This document shows, in pieces, positions 17,916 through 26,604 of a stretch of DNA of 62,941 bases (within the stretch, counting starts at the first letter, position 1; every line of letters begins with the position of its first letter). This stretch comes from Brevibacillus panacihumi (GTDB taxonomy: Bacteria; Bacillota; Bacilli; Brevibacillales; Brevibacillaceae): NCBI RefSeq assembly GCF_003710985.1, contig NZ_RHHT01000053.1:1-62941 (forward strand). Reading direction: 5' to 3'. Both the position numbers and the translations under genes were made by a program. Below the pieces are notes generated by a model. It was not told the origin of the DNA and searched no databases. It saw nothing but the letters and a program-made list of their open reading frames with translations.

Positions 17916-18503
17916 ATGAAACGAATTTGTGTCTTTGCAGGATCGAATCCGGGTGTACATACAGCGTTCAGTGAATCTGCTGAGCAGTTAGGAAATGAGT
18001 TGCTCGCCCGGAAACTGGACTTGGTGTACGGCGGCTCCAAGCTTGGATTGATGGGACGGGTCGCCAATACGGTGTTGGAAGGCGGCGGTCACGTCATCGG
18101 CGTCATGCCGACGGGCTTATTCCGCGGCGAGATTGTCCACACCAGCCTGACCGAGCTGCATGAGGTAAGCACCATGCATGAACGGAAAGCGAAAATGAAT
18201 GAGCTGGCGGACGGCTTCATTGCCCTGCCGGGAGGATATGGCACGTTCGAAGAGATTTTCGAGGTGGTAAGCTGGGGGCAGATCGGCATCCACGACAAGC
18301 CGATCGGATTGTTGAATGTCGAAGGATACTACACTCCCGTCATGGAGTTGGTCAAGCATGCGACTGAAGCTGGCTTCATTCCGGAAACGGCGACGCCATT
18401 GCTGATCTGTGAAAGCGATCCGGCTGTTCTGCTGGACCGCATGCGTGATTATCGTCCGCCCGAGAAAGTCAACAAGTGGTCAGAACTTCCTGATGCGGAA
18501 TAA
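17916..18503 (+). CDS. LOG family (TIGR00730) nucleotide 5'-monophosphate phosphoribohydrolase
   Basis: A 195-residue Rossmann-fold protein. It has VFAGSNPG at the start, DLVYGGSKLGLMG, the HERKAKMNELAD segment and LPGGYGTFEEIFE, which is the PGGxGTxxE nucleotide-binding signature of the LOG/lysine-decarboxylase-like family. Members cleave AMP-type or cytokinin nucleotides to base plus ribose 5-phosphate. The ATG follows AGGAGGGG. It lies after the aminotransferase terminator and so is transcribed separately. A link to pyrimidine catabolism is not shown; nucleotide salvage or turnover is a fair guess. Confidence 0.9.
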   Translation: MKRICVFAGSNPGVHTAFSESAEQLGNELLARKLDLVYGGSKLGLMGRVANTVLEGGGHVIGVMPTGLFRGEIVHTSLTELHEVSTMHERKAKMNELADGFIALPGGYGTFEEIFEVVSWGQIGIHDKPIGLLNVEGYYTPVMELVKHATEAGFIPETATPLLICESDPAVLLDRMRDYRPPEKVNKWSELPDAE

Positions 18504-18593
18504 ACGTCGGAATGGGCGGTAAGCCCGTATAAATCTCCTGTCGCAGGATGAACCTATCAGGGATCATCTTGAAACGCACGGGAGGAAACCATC

Positions 18594-19727
18594 ATGAGAG
18601 CTGTGACCTATCAAGGCCCCAATCAAGTGGAAGTAAAAGAAGTCGCGGACCCAAAAATCGAGAAGGCAGATGATATTCTCGTTCGAATCACCAGCACGGC
18701 TATCTGCGGATCTGATCTTCATCTGTACAAAGGAAATTTTCCTTTGCCCGAAGGATACATCATCGGCCATGAACCGATGGGAATTGTTGAAGAGGTGGGT
18801 CCAGAGGTAACGAAAGTGAAAAAAGGGGATCGCGTCGTCATTCCATTCAATGTCGCTTGCGGGGAGTGCTTCTACTGCCAGCATGAACTGGAAAGCCAAT
18901 GCGACCACTCCAATCCGCATTATGATTCCGGCGGATACCTGGGCTACTCGGAAAAATTCGGCAATTACCCGGGCGGACAGGCTGAATATTTGCGGGTGCC
19001 CTTTGGCTCCTTTTCCTCATTCGTCATACCGGAGGCCTGCGAGCTGGAGGATGAGGCATTGCTCTTTTTATCGGATGTCCTTCCTACAGCCTATTGGAGC
19101 GTCCTTCATGCCGGGGTAAAAGCAGGGGATACGGTTATCGTGCTGGGGGCAGGTCCAGTTGGATTGATGGCCCAGACATTTGCCTGGTTGAAAGGCGCAA
19201 AGCGCGTCATCGCCGTAGATTATCTGGAATACCGCCTGAATCGTGCGAGGGAAATCAATCGAGTGGAGACCTTTGATTTTACCCAGTACGACGATATGGG
19301 AGAGCATTTAAAGGAGATCACACAGGGTGGCGCTGATGTTGTAATCGACTGTGTCGGGATGGATGGGAAAAAATCTCCCTTGGAATTCGTAGCGCAAAAG
19401 CTCAAGCTGCAGGGAGGAACGATCGGTCCGATTCAGATCGCGACGAAAGCGGTGCGCAAATGCGGCACTGTACAACTGACTGGTGTGTATGGCGGCAACT
19501 ACAATAACTTTCCGCTGGGCCCGTTTTTCGCTCGTAACATCAGCTTGAAGATGGGACAGGCTCCTGTCATCCACCTGATGCCGGAGATCTTTCAACTCAT
19601 CACCGAAGGTAAAATCGACCCTACGAACATCATTACGCATCGCATGAAACTGACAGAGGCAAGTCGAGCGTATGAGATTTTTAACGACAGAATGGACGAT
19701 TGCATCAAAGTCGTCCTGAAGCCGTAA
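18594..19727 (+). CDS. zinc-dependent alcohol dehydrogenase (FDH-like)
   Basis: A 377-residue medium-chain dehydrogenase. Catalytic zinc ligands are C38 (AICGSDLHLY), H59-E60 (GHEP) and likely D161. The structural zinc site is C89, C92, C95 and C103. The Rossmann motif is VLGAGPVGLMAQ (183-194), with acidic D209 favouring NAD. The insert after the cysteines and the long C-terminal half with QKLKLQGGTIGP place it near glutathione-independent formaldehyde dehydrogenase-like enzymes. The ATG has GGGAGG upstream. A terminator follows. The substrate is unknown; reduction or oxidation of an aldehyde intermediate of the neighbouring pathway is possible but unproven. Confidence 0.85.
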   Translation: MRAVTYQGPNQVEVKEVADPKIEKADDILVRITSTAICGSDLHLYKGNFPLPEGYIIGHEPMGIVEEVGPEVTKVKKGDRVVIPFNVACGECFYCQHELESQCDHSNPHYDSGGYLGYSEKFGNYPGGQAEYLRVPFGSFSSFVIPEACELEDEALLFLSDVLPTAYWSVLHAGVKAGDTVIVLGAGPVGLMAQTFAWLKGAKRVIAVDYLEYRLNRAREINRVETFDFTQYDDMGEHLKEITQGGADVVIDCVGMDGKKSPLEFVAQKLKLQGGTIGPIQIATKAVRKCGTVQLTGVYGGNYNNFPLGPFFARNISLKMGQAPVIHLMPEIFQLITEGKIDPTNIITHRMKLTEASRAYEIFNDRMDDCIKVVLKP

Positions 19728-19759
19728 AGCATGAGCAAACAAAGCATGGATGCAAAAAG

Positions 19760-19794
19760 CAGTTCTCAGCCATCGAGGCGGGAACTGTTTTTTT
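19760..19794 (+). terminator. Rho-independent terminator
   Basis: CAGTTCTC pairs with GGGAACTG (8 bp, one G-U) and is followed by seven Ts, just after the zinc dehydrogenase gene. Confidence 0.8.
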
Positions 19795-19856
19795 ATCGAA
19801 AAGAAGGATTCATGCCTTGACCCCATCACGAAAGAATGGTAGCGTAAGGAAATACA

Positions 19857-19885
19857 TTACCAAGTAAGTTGGTAGGAATTATAGT
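19857..19885 (+). promoter_or_regulatory. promoter with overlapping palindrome for the secreted protein
   Basis: TTACCA (19857-19862), 17 bases, TATAGT (19880-19885) is a plausible SigA promoter. A perfect palindrome, TACCAA-GTAAG-TTGGTA (19858-19874), covers the -35 and spacer, where a repressor would block polymerase. Confidence 0.45.
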
Positions 19886-19923
19886 TGTCTATATGGACAG
19901 TCTACAGGAGGAAGAAAGAGAAA

Positions 19924-21252
19924 ATGAACAAACAAAAGAGATTTCTTCAGGTGAGTACAGCTGCATTGTTGGCAGCAGCAATTTCATTCCCCCAAGCTGC
20001 AGGTGCAGCCGGACAAGCCACGTCCGCAGCACAACCATATGCTGCTCTGGCAGCAAGTCCTGTCTCGACAGATTTTAGCCAGTATGTATCGCTGCAATAC
20101 GGCGTTCAACTGAATGGAACGGTATCCCGTGAAGCATTTGCGGCGGCATTGAACAAAATCGTCGCACAAGCAAACGGCATCACGGATAAGGAAGCGGCAG
20201 CCAACGAATATGTAGCAAAAGCAAGCGGCAAGCTGGCTGTCTGGGAAGCGGTCAGTGCGACTGTCAAAGCTGCACAACAGCAAGAATTGGCCGGGACATA
20301 CAGCGAAGAGAAGGTCAAAGCCGCATGGACAAAAGCAGGACTGACCTACGACGAAAAAGGAGCGGTTCCATTTGCTGCAGCACAAGAATTGGCGGCAGCC
20401 ATCGATTTGGGCTTGGTAAAGGAAGATGTGCTCAAAGCGCAGAAACCAACTGGGGATGTACAAGCTGAGTTGGCTTATCAGTTGCTGGGGAAAGTGGCGG
20501 AATTCAACGGTCATGCAAAAAATGTCCTCGGCAAAATCTCCTCGGACGACATCTATGGAAAAGTCGTGCAAGCCTGGAATGAGTCGCAAATCATCAAGGC
20601 AGGAGAGCTTCAAGATCTGGTGGACAACATTTTGAAGCAAGATCTGATCACGGGCTACAACCTCAAGGACGCTGCTTATGATCCGCGCTTTGATCCAAAA
20701 AGAGCCATTACATACGGACATAGCGACATCGTTCACGCGATTCAGCTGATCGGCTTGTTGAAGAGCGAAGGCATCGATGCGAACGTCCAGCTCGAACCAA
20801 AGACCTCTGCGTTCATCTATCTCAAAGAATGGGGCGAGCCAGTACAAACCGAGAACTACCAGGTTGTACAAATCGAAAACGGCAACTACATCGCGTATTC
20901 CAAGGAGTATGACCTGAGCTTTGAGTTCGCCAGCCAGGAGGATAAGGAGCGCTTCCAGCCGTTGGTGCTGAAATACGCCAAAAAGAATGACGAAGAGGCG
21001 ACTGGTCTCTTGAGAGCTTCGTGGTGGCAACCGCTCTACTATTCGTTGACCGAGTTGAAGGATTACCCGATCATCACGAACAACTACGTGCAAAGCGGCC
21101 GCCATATCGTGCAGACCTTCTCGCTGAATGAAGATTCCCCGGCTGTGGCAAACGCCTTCAAAAAGCTCGGCAAAGAAGTAGACGTCAAGACCTACAAGTT
21201 CTGGGTGGATCAGCCATTCTACAACTACTTGAAAGGTGACGATTTCAAGTAA
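19924..21252 (+). CDS. secreted protein, SLH-like N-terminal region
   Basis: A 442-residue exported protein. The signal peptide is MNKQKRFLQ followed by a hydrophobic Ala-rich stretch and an AGA-A cleavage site near residue 29. Residues ~40-200 are Ala/Glu-rich and divided into segments that recall S-layer homology-type repeats (TVSREAFAAALNKIV, AVPFAAAQELAAAIDLGLV). The C-terminal half (HSDIVHAIQLIGLLKSEGID and VQLEPKTSAFIYLKEWGEP) resembles a domain seen in secreted Paenibacillaceae proteins of unknown function. GGAGG lies 12 bases before ATG. A longer upstream start would bury the ribosome binding site. It sits between two pyrimidine blocks and is convergent with two regulator-like genes. 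Confidence 0.75.
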   Translation: MNKQKRFLQVSTAALLAAAISFPQAAGAAGQATSAAQPYAALAASPVSTDFSQYVSLQYGVQLNGTVSREAFAAALNKIVAQANGITDKEAAANEYVAKASGKLAVWEAVSATVKAAQQQELAGTYSEEKVKAAWTKAGLTYDEKGAVPFAAAQELAAAIDLGLVKEDVLKAQKPTGDVQAELAYQLLGKVAEFNGHAKNVLGKISSDDIYGKVVQAWNESQIIKAGELQDLVDNILKQDLITGYNLKDAAYDPRFDPKRAITYGHSDIVHAIQLIGLLKSEGIDANVQLEPKTSAFIYLKEWGEPVQTENYQVVQIENGNYIAYSKEYDLSFEFASQEDKERFQPLVLKYAKKNDEEATGLLRASWWQPLYYSLTELKDYPIITNNYVQSGRHIVQTFSLNEDSPAVANAFKKLGKEVDVKTYKFWVDQPFYNYLKGDDFK

Positions 21253-21267
21253 AATGAAAGGAAATGC

Positions 21268-21669
21268 TCAGCGCGAATCCTTTCGCTCGGAATGGTAGGA
21301 GCGCAGCCCGCGCATCAGCAACTCTGAAATGACTTCATCCTGTGTCTTGTTCTTGACATGGGCACGAATCTGTTCGAGTTCGTCGATCAATTCGGAATCC
21401 AGAAACAGATGAATGGTCGAACCTGTTTTTTGCGGATAGATTTCGGCGTGATCTGCATAGACTCTTACCGTCCCTGAGATGCAGACGTCCTTTTTTAGCA
21501 TCGACGGATCGGGAATGAACAGACAAGGCGCTTCCAGTATGATATGGGTCAGTTCTTCGCTGAATCGAATGGCGAGGGGCTGCCCCTTTTTTTTGTGGTA
21601 ATCCCGAATTTGTCGTGAGATTTCCTGATTCTCTACATGATTTTTCATCGAGATGACGGCCAGTTCCAT
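21268..21669 (-). CDS. hypothetical protein with C-terminal RHH-like motif
   Basis: A 133-residue protein with AAGGAGG just before ATG. The N-terminal two thirds are unassigned (HVENQEISRQIRDYHKKKGQ, then a beta-rich SGTVRVYADHAEIYPQKTG). The last ~40 residues, IHLFLDSELIDELEQIRAHV then KTQDEVISELLMRGLRSY, fit a strand-helix-helix layout like ribbon-helix-helix proteins, suggesting DNA binding. It starts 9 bases after the upstream HTH gene, so the two form an operon. It is convergent with the secreted-protein gene (15 bases apart). Function is inferred only from layout. Confidence 0.65.
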   Translation of the reverse strand: MELAVISMKNHVENQEISRQIRDYHKKKGQPLAIRFSEELTHIILEAPCLFIPDPSMLKKDVCISGTVRVYADHAEIYPQKTGSTIHLFLDSELIDELEQIRAHVKNKTQDEVISELLMRGLRSYHSERKDSR

Positions 21670-21678
21670 AATGCCTCC

Positions 21679-22200
21679 TTATGGGCGCAACAGATCTTCC
21701 TCCGCGATATGTGTCAACAGCTCTCCCGTTGCTTCCAATTGGACGTGATAGGTAAAACTGTTTCCGCAGGGCTCAATCGCGATGATGAGGGCAGGACAGC
21801 GACGAGTATCTTTATTGAAAAGGACCCGGTCCAATACCTCGTACCGAGGGCGGAGATACCCTTTTTCACGCAGAAAATGCAATACGTCTTCACGCGGATA
21901 CAGAAAACGCTTGTTTCCCTGCTTGTTCACCAACAGCGGGAACGCTTCTCTTTCATCGATTACTTCCCCGAGAGCGCCGCTGTCTGCCCAGCGTTTGATC
22001 GTCGCCATGCTTCCGACTCTTCCGTGGCGAGCCTCCAGCAGCTCAAGGATCTCCCGAGACGAGAGATAGTTCAGGCGGCGCTGCTGCTGTTCGAGATAAG
22101 AGGCCCTTTCCAGTTCCAATTGGGCGATATGAGCCGTGGCAGTGATAACCTGATTTTTCCACGCTTCGATTTCCCGGTCGTAATCTCTCATCAGTTTCAC
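21679..22200 (-). CDS. HTH-domain protein with N-terminal coiled coil
   Basis: About 173 residues. An N-terminal helical coiled coil (MRDYDREIEAWKNQVITATA, then HIAQLELERASYLEQQQRRL) is followed by an excisionase/MerR-like helix-turn-helix region. Key stretches are YLSSREILELLEARHGRVGS, MATIKRWADSGALG, and NKRFLYPREDVLHFLREKGY, where a wing residue run resembles helix-turn-helix DNA readers. The start is one of several GTG codons overlapping GGGAGGTGAGTGTG; the GTG at 22200 gives the best spacing. It is the first gene of a two-gene minus-strand operon and is divergent from preT, so it may regulate preT-preA or itself. Confidence 0.65.
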   Translation of the reverse strand: MKLMRDYDREIEAWKNQVITATAHIAQLELERASYLEQQQRRLNYLSSREILELLEARHGRVGSMATIKRWADSGALGEVIDEREAFPLLVNKQGNKRFLYPREDVLHFLREKGYLRPRYEVLDRVLFNKDTRRCPALIIAIEPCGNSFTYHVQLEATGELLTHIAEEDLLRP

Positions 22201-22378
22201 ACTCACCTCCCAATCTCCTTACCAACCTATTCAACCTTGAAATCAATCATGCATGAAGCCAGCTTATGATTGCATGGATTTGTCAGAAGATTCCGCAATG
22301 AAAAAATCATAAAATCGCTTTTTCCTACATTGATTAATAGCAAGTATCTGTTTTGAGAACTGGTAAGGAGGTCGTGTC

Positions 22379-23734
22379 GTGATGAGTGCTCCACAGCACA
22401 TACTGGAACAGTTTCGGGAAGTGGTGCCTGCTTTAAAACCGAAAGAGGCCATCGATGAAGCAAATCGCTGCCTTTATTGCTATGACGCCCCCTGTATCAA
22501 GGCTTGTCCGACTTCGATAGACATTCCCAGCTTTATCAAAAAAATCGCGACTGGCAATCTTCTCGGATCTGCTCGGACGATCATGGAGGCCAATCCGGTC
22601 GGCGCGAGCTGTGCGCGCGTCTGTCCGACGGAGGAGCTGTGCGAGGGCGCCTGTGTGCTCAATCATGCTTCCGGTTCTCGCGCAATCATGATCGGACTGT
22701 TGCAGCGCCACGCTACGGATTGGGCAATCCAAAACAAGGCCCCGCTGTTTCAAAAAGGAGAAGCGACCGGAAAACGAGTGGCGATTGTAGGAGCCGGTCC
22801 GGCGGGTTTGTCCGCAGCTCGCGAGCTGGCTCGTGCCGGACATCAGGTGACGGTTTTTGAAGCGAAGGAAAAAGCAGGCGGCTTAAATACGTACGGGATC
22901 GTCTCGTTCCGCCTTCCGCAGGAAATCTCCTTGTGGGAAGCGGATCAGATTGAGGCTTTGGGTGTAGAAATCCGCACGAATACTCGTGTGGGGGTCGATA
23001 TTTCACCGTCGGAGCTGCTGGCGGATTACGATTCTGTTCTTTTGGCGGCTGGAATGGGGTACGTGCCATCGCTGCAGATCGAAGGAGAGGATTTGCACGG
23101 TGTCCTGGATGCGATTGCATTGGTAGAAGAGACCAAAACCAAGCCGCTCACAGACGAGATGATCGGCAAAAAGGTAGTCGTAATCGGGGCGGGCAATACG
23201 GCGATCGACGCTGCCACCTGTTCCAAGCGATTGGGTGCCGAGCAAGTACAGATCCTTTACCGACGTACGGAAAAAGAGATGACCTGCTATGAATTCGAAT
23301 ACGAGTTCGCCAAGCAGGATGGCGTGGAATTCCGCTGGCTCGTAGCACCGTCGCGGATATTGGGTGAACAGGGTCGGGTGACGGGCTTGGAGCTGACGCG
23401 GATGCAGTTGGGAGAGCCGGATGAAAAAGGGCGGAGAAGACCTGTACCGATTCCGGGCAGTGAATTCGTGATCGAAGTCGATTACGTCGTAAAAGCGATC
23501 GGCCAGCAGCGTTTTGTGTCTTTGATCGATTCCTTTGGCATTCAGCATAAAAACGGAGTGGTGGAGATCGAGGACGGTACCTATCGGACATCCCATCCCA
23601 AGGTGTTTGCCGCGGGAGACGTGATTTTCGGCGGCGGGAAGACCGATGCGATGGTTGTGGATGCAGCCAATCATGGGAAACGCGCTGCATGGGCCATCGA
23701 CAAGGCTCTACGGGACGTGTCGATCCAACTGTAG
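22379..23734 (+). CDS. preT: NAD-dependent dihydropyrimidine dehydrogenase, PreT subunit
   Basis: A 451-residue FAD and Fe-S subunit that passes electrons from NADH to PreA for reduction of uracil and thymine. The N-terminal Fe-S region has CLYCYDAPCIKACPTSIDIP and CARVCPTEELCEGAC. The first nucleotide fold is VAIVGAGPAGLSAARELARA; the second, VVVIGAGNTAIDAATCSKRL, is for NAD(P). The tail VFAAGDVIFGGGKTDAMVVD is the GD-type FAD motif. It belongs to the glutamate-synthase-beta-like family and matches PreT in size. AAGGAGGT precedes GTG-ATG, and either codon may be the start. preA follows after 62 bases, so this is the first gene of preT-preA-hydA-bup. Confidence 0.92.
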   Translation: MMSAPQHILEQFREVVPALKPKEAIDEANRCLYCYDAPCIKACPTSIDIPSFIKKIATGNLLGSARTIMEANPVGASCARVCPTEELCEGACVLNHASGSRAIMIGLLQRHATDWAIQNKAPLFQKGEATGKRVAIVGAGPAGLSAARELARAGHQVTVFEAKEKAGGLNTYGIVSFRLPQEISLWEADQIEALGVEIRTNTRVGVDISPSELLADYDSVLLAAGMGYVPSLQIEGEDLHGVLDAIALVEETKTKPLTDEMIGKKVVVIGAGNTAIDAATCSKRLGAEQVQILYRRTEKEMTCYEFEYEFAKQDGVEFRWLVAPSRILGEQGRVTGLELTRMQLGEPDEKGRRRPVPIPGSEFVIEVDYVVKAIGQQRFVSLIDSFGIQHKNGVVEIEDGTYRTSHPKVFAAGDVIFGGGKTDAMVVDAANHGKRAAWAIDKALRDVSIQL

Positions 23735-23796
23735 ATTGTAAATATCGCGAAAAAACCGCTCTGTCAAACGAAGGGCGAAGATGGAGGAGACTGATT

Positions 23797-25083
23797 ATGG
23801 CAGATCTCAGCATCAATCTGGCGGGGATTCCATCCCCCAACCCGTTTTGGCTGGCATCCGCTCCCCCGACGAATTCCGGTTATCAGGTGCAGCGCGCATT
23901 TGAAGCAGGCTGGGGCGGCGCTGTCTGGAAAACACTGGGCGAACCGATCATCAACGTGACGTCCCGTTTTGCCGGGCTTCATTTTGGCGGTCAGCGCGTG
24001 CTCGGATTCAACAATATCGAACTGATTACCGACAAGCCGCTCGAGGTCAACCTCAAGGAGATGGATGAGACCAAGAAGCGTTTTCCCAAGCACACGTTGA
24101 TCGCTTCGCTGATGGTGGAGCACAAGCAGGAAGCCTGGCACGAAATCGTCAAAAAGGTGGAGGCGATCGGGGTAGATGGGTTGGAGCTCAACTTCGGCTG
24201 TCCCCACGGCATGGCAGAGCGCGGAATGGGTTCCGCAGTAGGCCAGCATCCCGACCTGATCCGGCAGCAGGTGGAGTGGGTCAAGGAGGTAGCGCAAACA
24301 CCGGTCATCGTAAAGCTGACGCCCAATATTACCGACATTCGTTTTACTGCCCGCGCAGCTGCACAGGGTGGAGCAGATGCCATCAGCATGATCAATACGA
24401 TCAACAGTCTGATGGGCGTCGATCTGGATAAATGGCTGCCGATCCCGCACGTCGACGGCAAAGGGGCGCATGGCGGCTACTGCGGGCCAGCCGTGAAGCC
24501 GATTGCGCTGAATATGGTGGCGGAATGCGCGCGCGACCCGCTCGTCGGCATCCCCATCTCAGGCATCGGCGGCATTTCCAACTGGCGCGATGCCGTCGAA
24601 TTCCTTCTGATGGGTGCGACAGGTGTTCAGGTGTGCACCGCTGCGATGCATCACGGTTTCCGAATCGTAGAGGACATGATTGACGGATTGAACAATTACC
24701 TGGATCAGCGCGGCATCGATTCCGTGATGGATTTGGTCGGCAAAGCCGTTCCCACGTATTCAGACTGGGGGCATCTCAATCTCAACTACAAAGTCGTGGC
24801 TCGGATCAACGACGAGACGTGCATTCATTGCAACAAGTGTCATATTGCTTGCGAAGATACCTCCCATCAGTGCATTGACAGGGTGACCGATGTTGCGACC
24901 GGTAAGGAACGCCTGGTCATTCGCGAAGAGGATTGTGTAGGCTGCAATCTCTGCTCCATCGTCTGCCCGGTGGAAGGAACCATCGAGATGGTCGAGATCC
25001 CGACGAACCAGCCTCCGCTCACCTGGAACCAACGTCAGGCAGCTCTTGCAGCAGGCGGAAGCAGCAGTTCGGATACTGCCTGA
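23797..25083 (+). CDS. preA: NAD-dependent dihydropyrimidine dehydrogenase, PreA subunit
   Basis: An FMN and 4Fe-4S subunit of 428 residues that reduces uracil or thymine to the 5,6-dihydro form. The N-terminal two thirds are a DHODH-like TIM barrel (NPFWLASAPPTNSG, LELNFGCPHGMAERGMG, VIVKLTPNITDI, GIGGISNWRDAVEFLLMGA). The C-terminus carries two ferredoxin motifs, CIHCNKCHIACED and CVGCNLCSIVCP. The position that corresponds by eye to catalytic Cys671 of mammalian DPD, after GMG, reads Val148 (GSAVGQHP), with Cys135 earlier in the same loop. The ATG at 23797 has GGAGGAG upstream. Partner PreT is the preceding gene. Confidence 0.92.
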   Translation: MADLSINLAGIPSPNPFWLASAPPTNSGYQVQRAFEAGWGGAVWKTLGEPIINVTSRFAGLHFGGQRVLGFNNIELITDKPLEVNLKEMDETKKRFPKHTLIASLMVEHKQEAWHEIVKKVEAIGVDGLELNFGCPHGMAERGMGSAVGQHPDLIRQQVEWVKEVAQTPVIVKLTPNITDIRFTARAAAQGGADAISMINTINSLMGVDLDKWLPIPHVDGKGAHGGYCGPAVKPIALNMVAECARDPLVGIPISGIGGISNWRDAVEFLLMGATGVQVCTAAMHHGFRIVEDMIDGLNNYLDQRGIDSVMDLVGKAVPTYSDWGHLNLNYKVVARINDETCIHCNKCHIACEDTSHQCIDRVTDVATGKERLVIREEDCVGCNLCSIVCPVEGTIEMVEIPTNQPPLTWNQRQAALAAGGSSSSDTA

Positions 25084-25181
25084 TACTCTCCGTCATCATC
25101 TGACCTGCTGCTGCATAGCTTGTACTAGCGAGCGGAAGGAGCTACACCCAAGGGATGCTCAAGATAAGGGAGGGAGCAGAT

Positions 25182-26567
25182 TTGAAAAAATGGATTCGCG
25201 GCGGAACGGTCGTGACGGCTGCCGATACGTATCAAGCAGACGTCTTGATTGACGGAGAAAAGGTCGTTGCGATTGGAAAAGACTTGCATGCCGAAGATGC
25301 GGAGATCGTCGATGCGACGGGGTGCTATCTGTTGCCGGGAGGGATTGATCCGCATACACATCTAGACATGCCATTTGGCGGCACCGTCACTTCAGATGAT
25401 TTTTTCAGCGGGACGAAGGCAGCGGCATTTGGCGGTACGACCAGCATCGTCGATTTTTGCCTGACCAAAAAAGGGGAGTCGCTCCATCAGGCGATTGCGA
25501 CCTGGCATGAAAAAGCAAAAGGCAAGGCTGTGATCGATTACGGTTTCCACCTGATGATTTCGGACGCCAACGATGATGTCCTGCAGGAGCTTGAGTCGGT
25601 GATCGCGACAGAAGGCATCACCTCGCTCAAGGTATTTATGGCGTATAAAAACGTTCTCATGGCCGATGACGAGACTTTGTTCAAGACGCTGATCCGCGCC
25701 AAGGAACTGGGGGCGCTGGTGCAGGTTCACGCCGAGAACGGCGACGTGCTGGATTATTTGACAAAACAGGCATTGGCAGAAGGGAACACAGACCCGATCT
25801 ACCACGCCTATACCCGTCCGCCCGAAGCAGAGGGAGAAGCGACGGGCCGAGCCATTGCCTTGACCGCGCTGGCTGACGCCCAGCTGTACGTCGTTCACGT
25901 CTCTTGCGCAGATGCCGTCAGACGGATCGCCGAGGCGAGGGAAAAGGGCTGGAATATCTACGGCGAGACGTGCCCGCAGTATCTGGTCCTCGACATTACG
26001 GATCTGGACCGCCCCGATTTTGAAGGAGCCAAATACGTCTGGTCGCCGCCGTTGCGGGAGAAATGGAATCAGGAGGTTTTGTGGAGCGCATTGAAAAACG
26101 GCATTCTGCAAACAGTCGGTTCCGATCATTGCCCCTTCAATTTTTCAGGCCAAAAAGAGTTGGGACGTGGGGATTTTACAAAAATACCCAACGGTGGGCC
26201 GATTATTGAGGACCGCATGACGATCCTGTTCTCGGAAGGCGTGAGGAAAGGAAAGATCAGCCTGAACCAATTCGTCGACATCACCTCGACGAAGGTCGCC
26301 AAACTGTTCGGCATGTTCCCGCAAAAAGGCACGATTGCCGTGGGTTCGGACGCTGACATCGTGCTGTTTGACCCGGCCGTCAAGCGTACGATCTCGGTAG
26401 AGACGCACCACATGAATGTTGACTACAATCCTTTCGAGGGGATGGAAGTGTACGGGGATGTCGTCTCCGTCCTGTCGCGCGGTTCTTTTGTGGTGCGCGA
26501 CAAAGCGTTTGTCGGTCAGGCGGGGGCAGGCAGGTATCTGAAAAGGGCGACGTTTACCAGACCATGA
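25182..26567 (+). CDS. hydA: dihydropyrimidinase / D-hydantoinase
   Basis: A 461-residue amidohydrolase that opens dihydrouracil or dihydrothymine to N-carbamoyl-beta-alanine or its methyl homologue. With the TTG start at 25182 (AAGGGAGGG upstream) the metal ligands fall at H58, H60, carbamylated K150, H183, H239 and D315, exactly the canonical hydantoinase numbering. This supports both the call and the start; an earlier in-frame start would lie on top of the ribosome binding site. Other motifs are LPGGIDPHTHLDMPFGG and TVGSDHCPFNF. It is third in the preT-preA-hydA-bup set. Confidence 0.94.
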   Translation: MKKWIRGGTVVTAADTYQADVLIDGEKVVAIGKDLHAEDAEIVDATGCYLLPGGIDPHTHLDMPFGGTVTSDDFFSGTKAAAFGGTTSIVDFCLTKKGESLHQAIATWHEKAKGKAVIDYGFHLMISDANDDVLQELESVIATEGITSLKVFMAYKNVLMADDETLFKTLIRAKELGALVQVHAENGDVLDYLTKQALAEGNTDPIYHAYTRPPEAEGEATGRAIALTALADAQLYVVHVSCADAVRRIAEAREKGWNIYGETCPQYLVLDITDLDRPDFEGAKYVWSPPLREKWNQEVLWSALKNGILQTVGSDHCPFNFSGQKELGRGDFTKIPNGGPIIEDRMTILFSEGVRKGKISLNQFVDITSTKVAKLFGMFPQKGTIAVGSDADIVLFDPAVKRTISVETHHMNVDYNPFEGMEVYGDVVSVLSRGSFVVRDKAFVGQAGAGRYLKRATFTRP

Positions 26568-26604
26568 TCGGACTGATCAGTCGTGACAGGAGGAGGCATC
26601 GACG

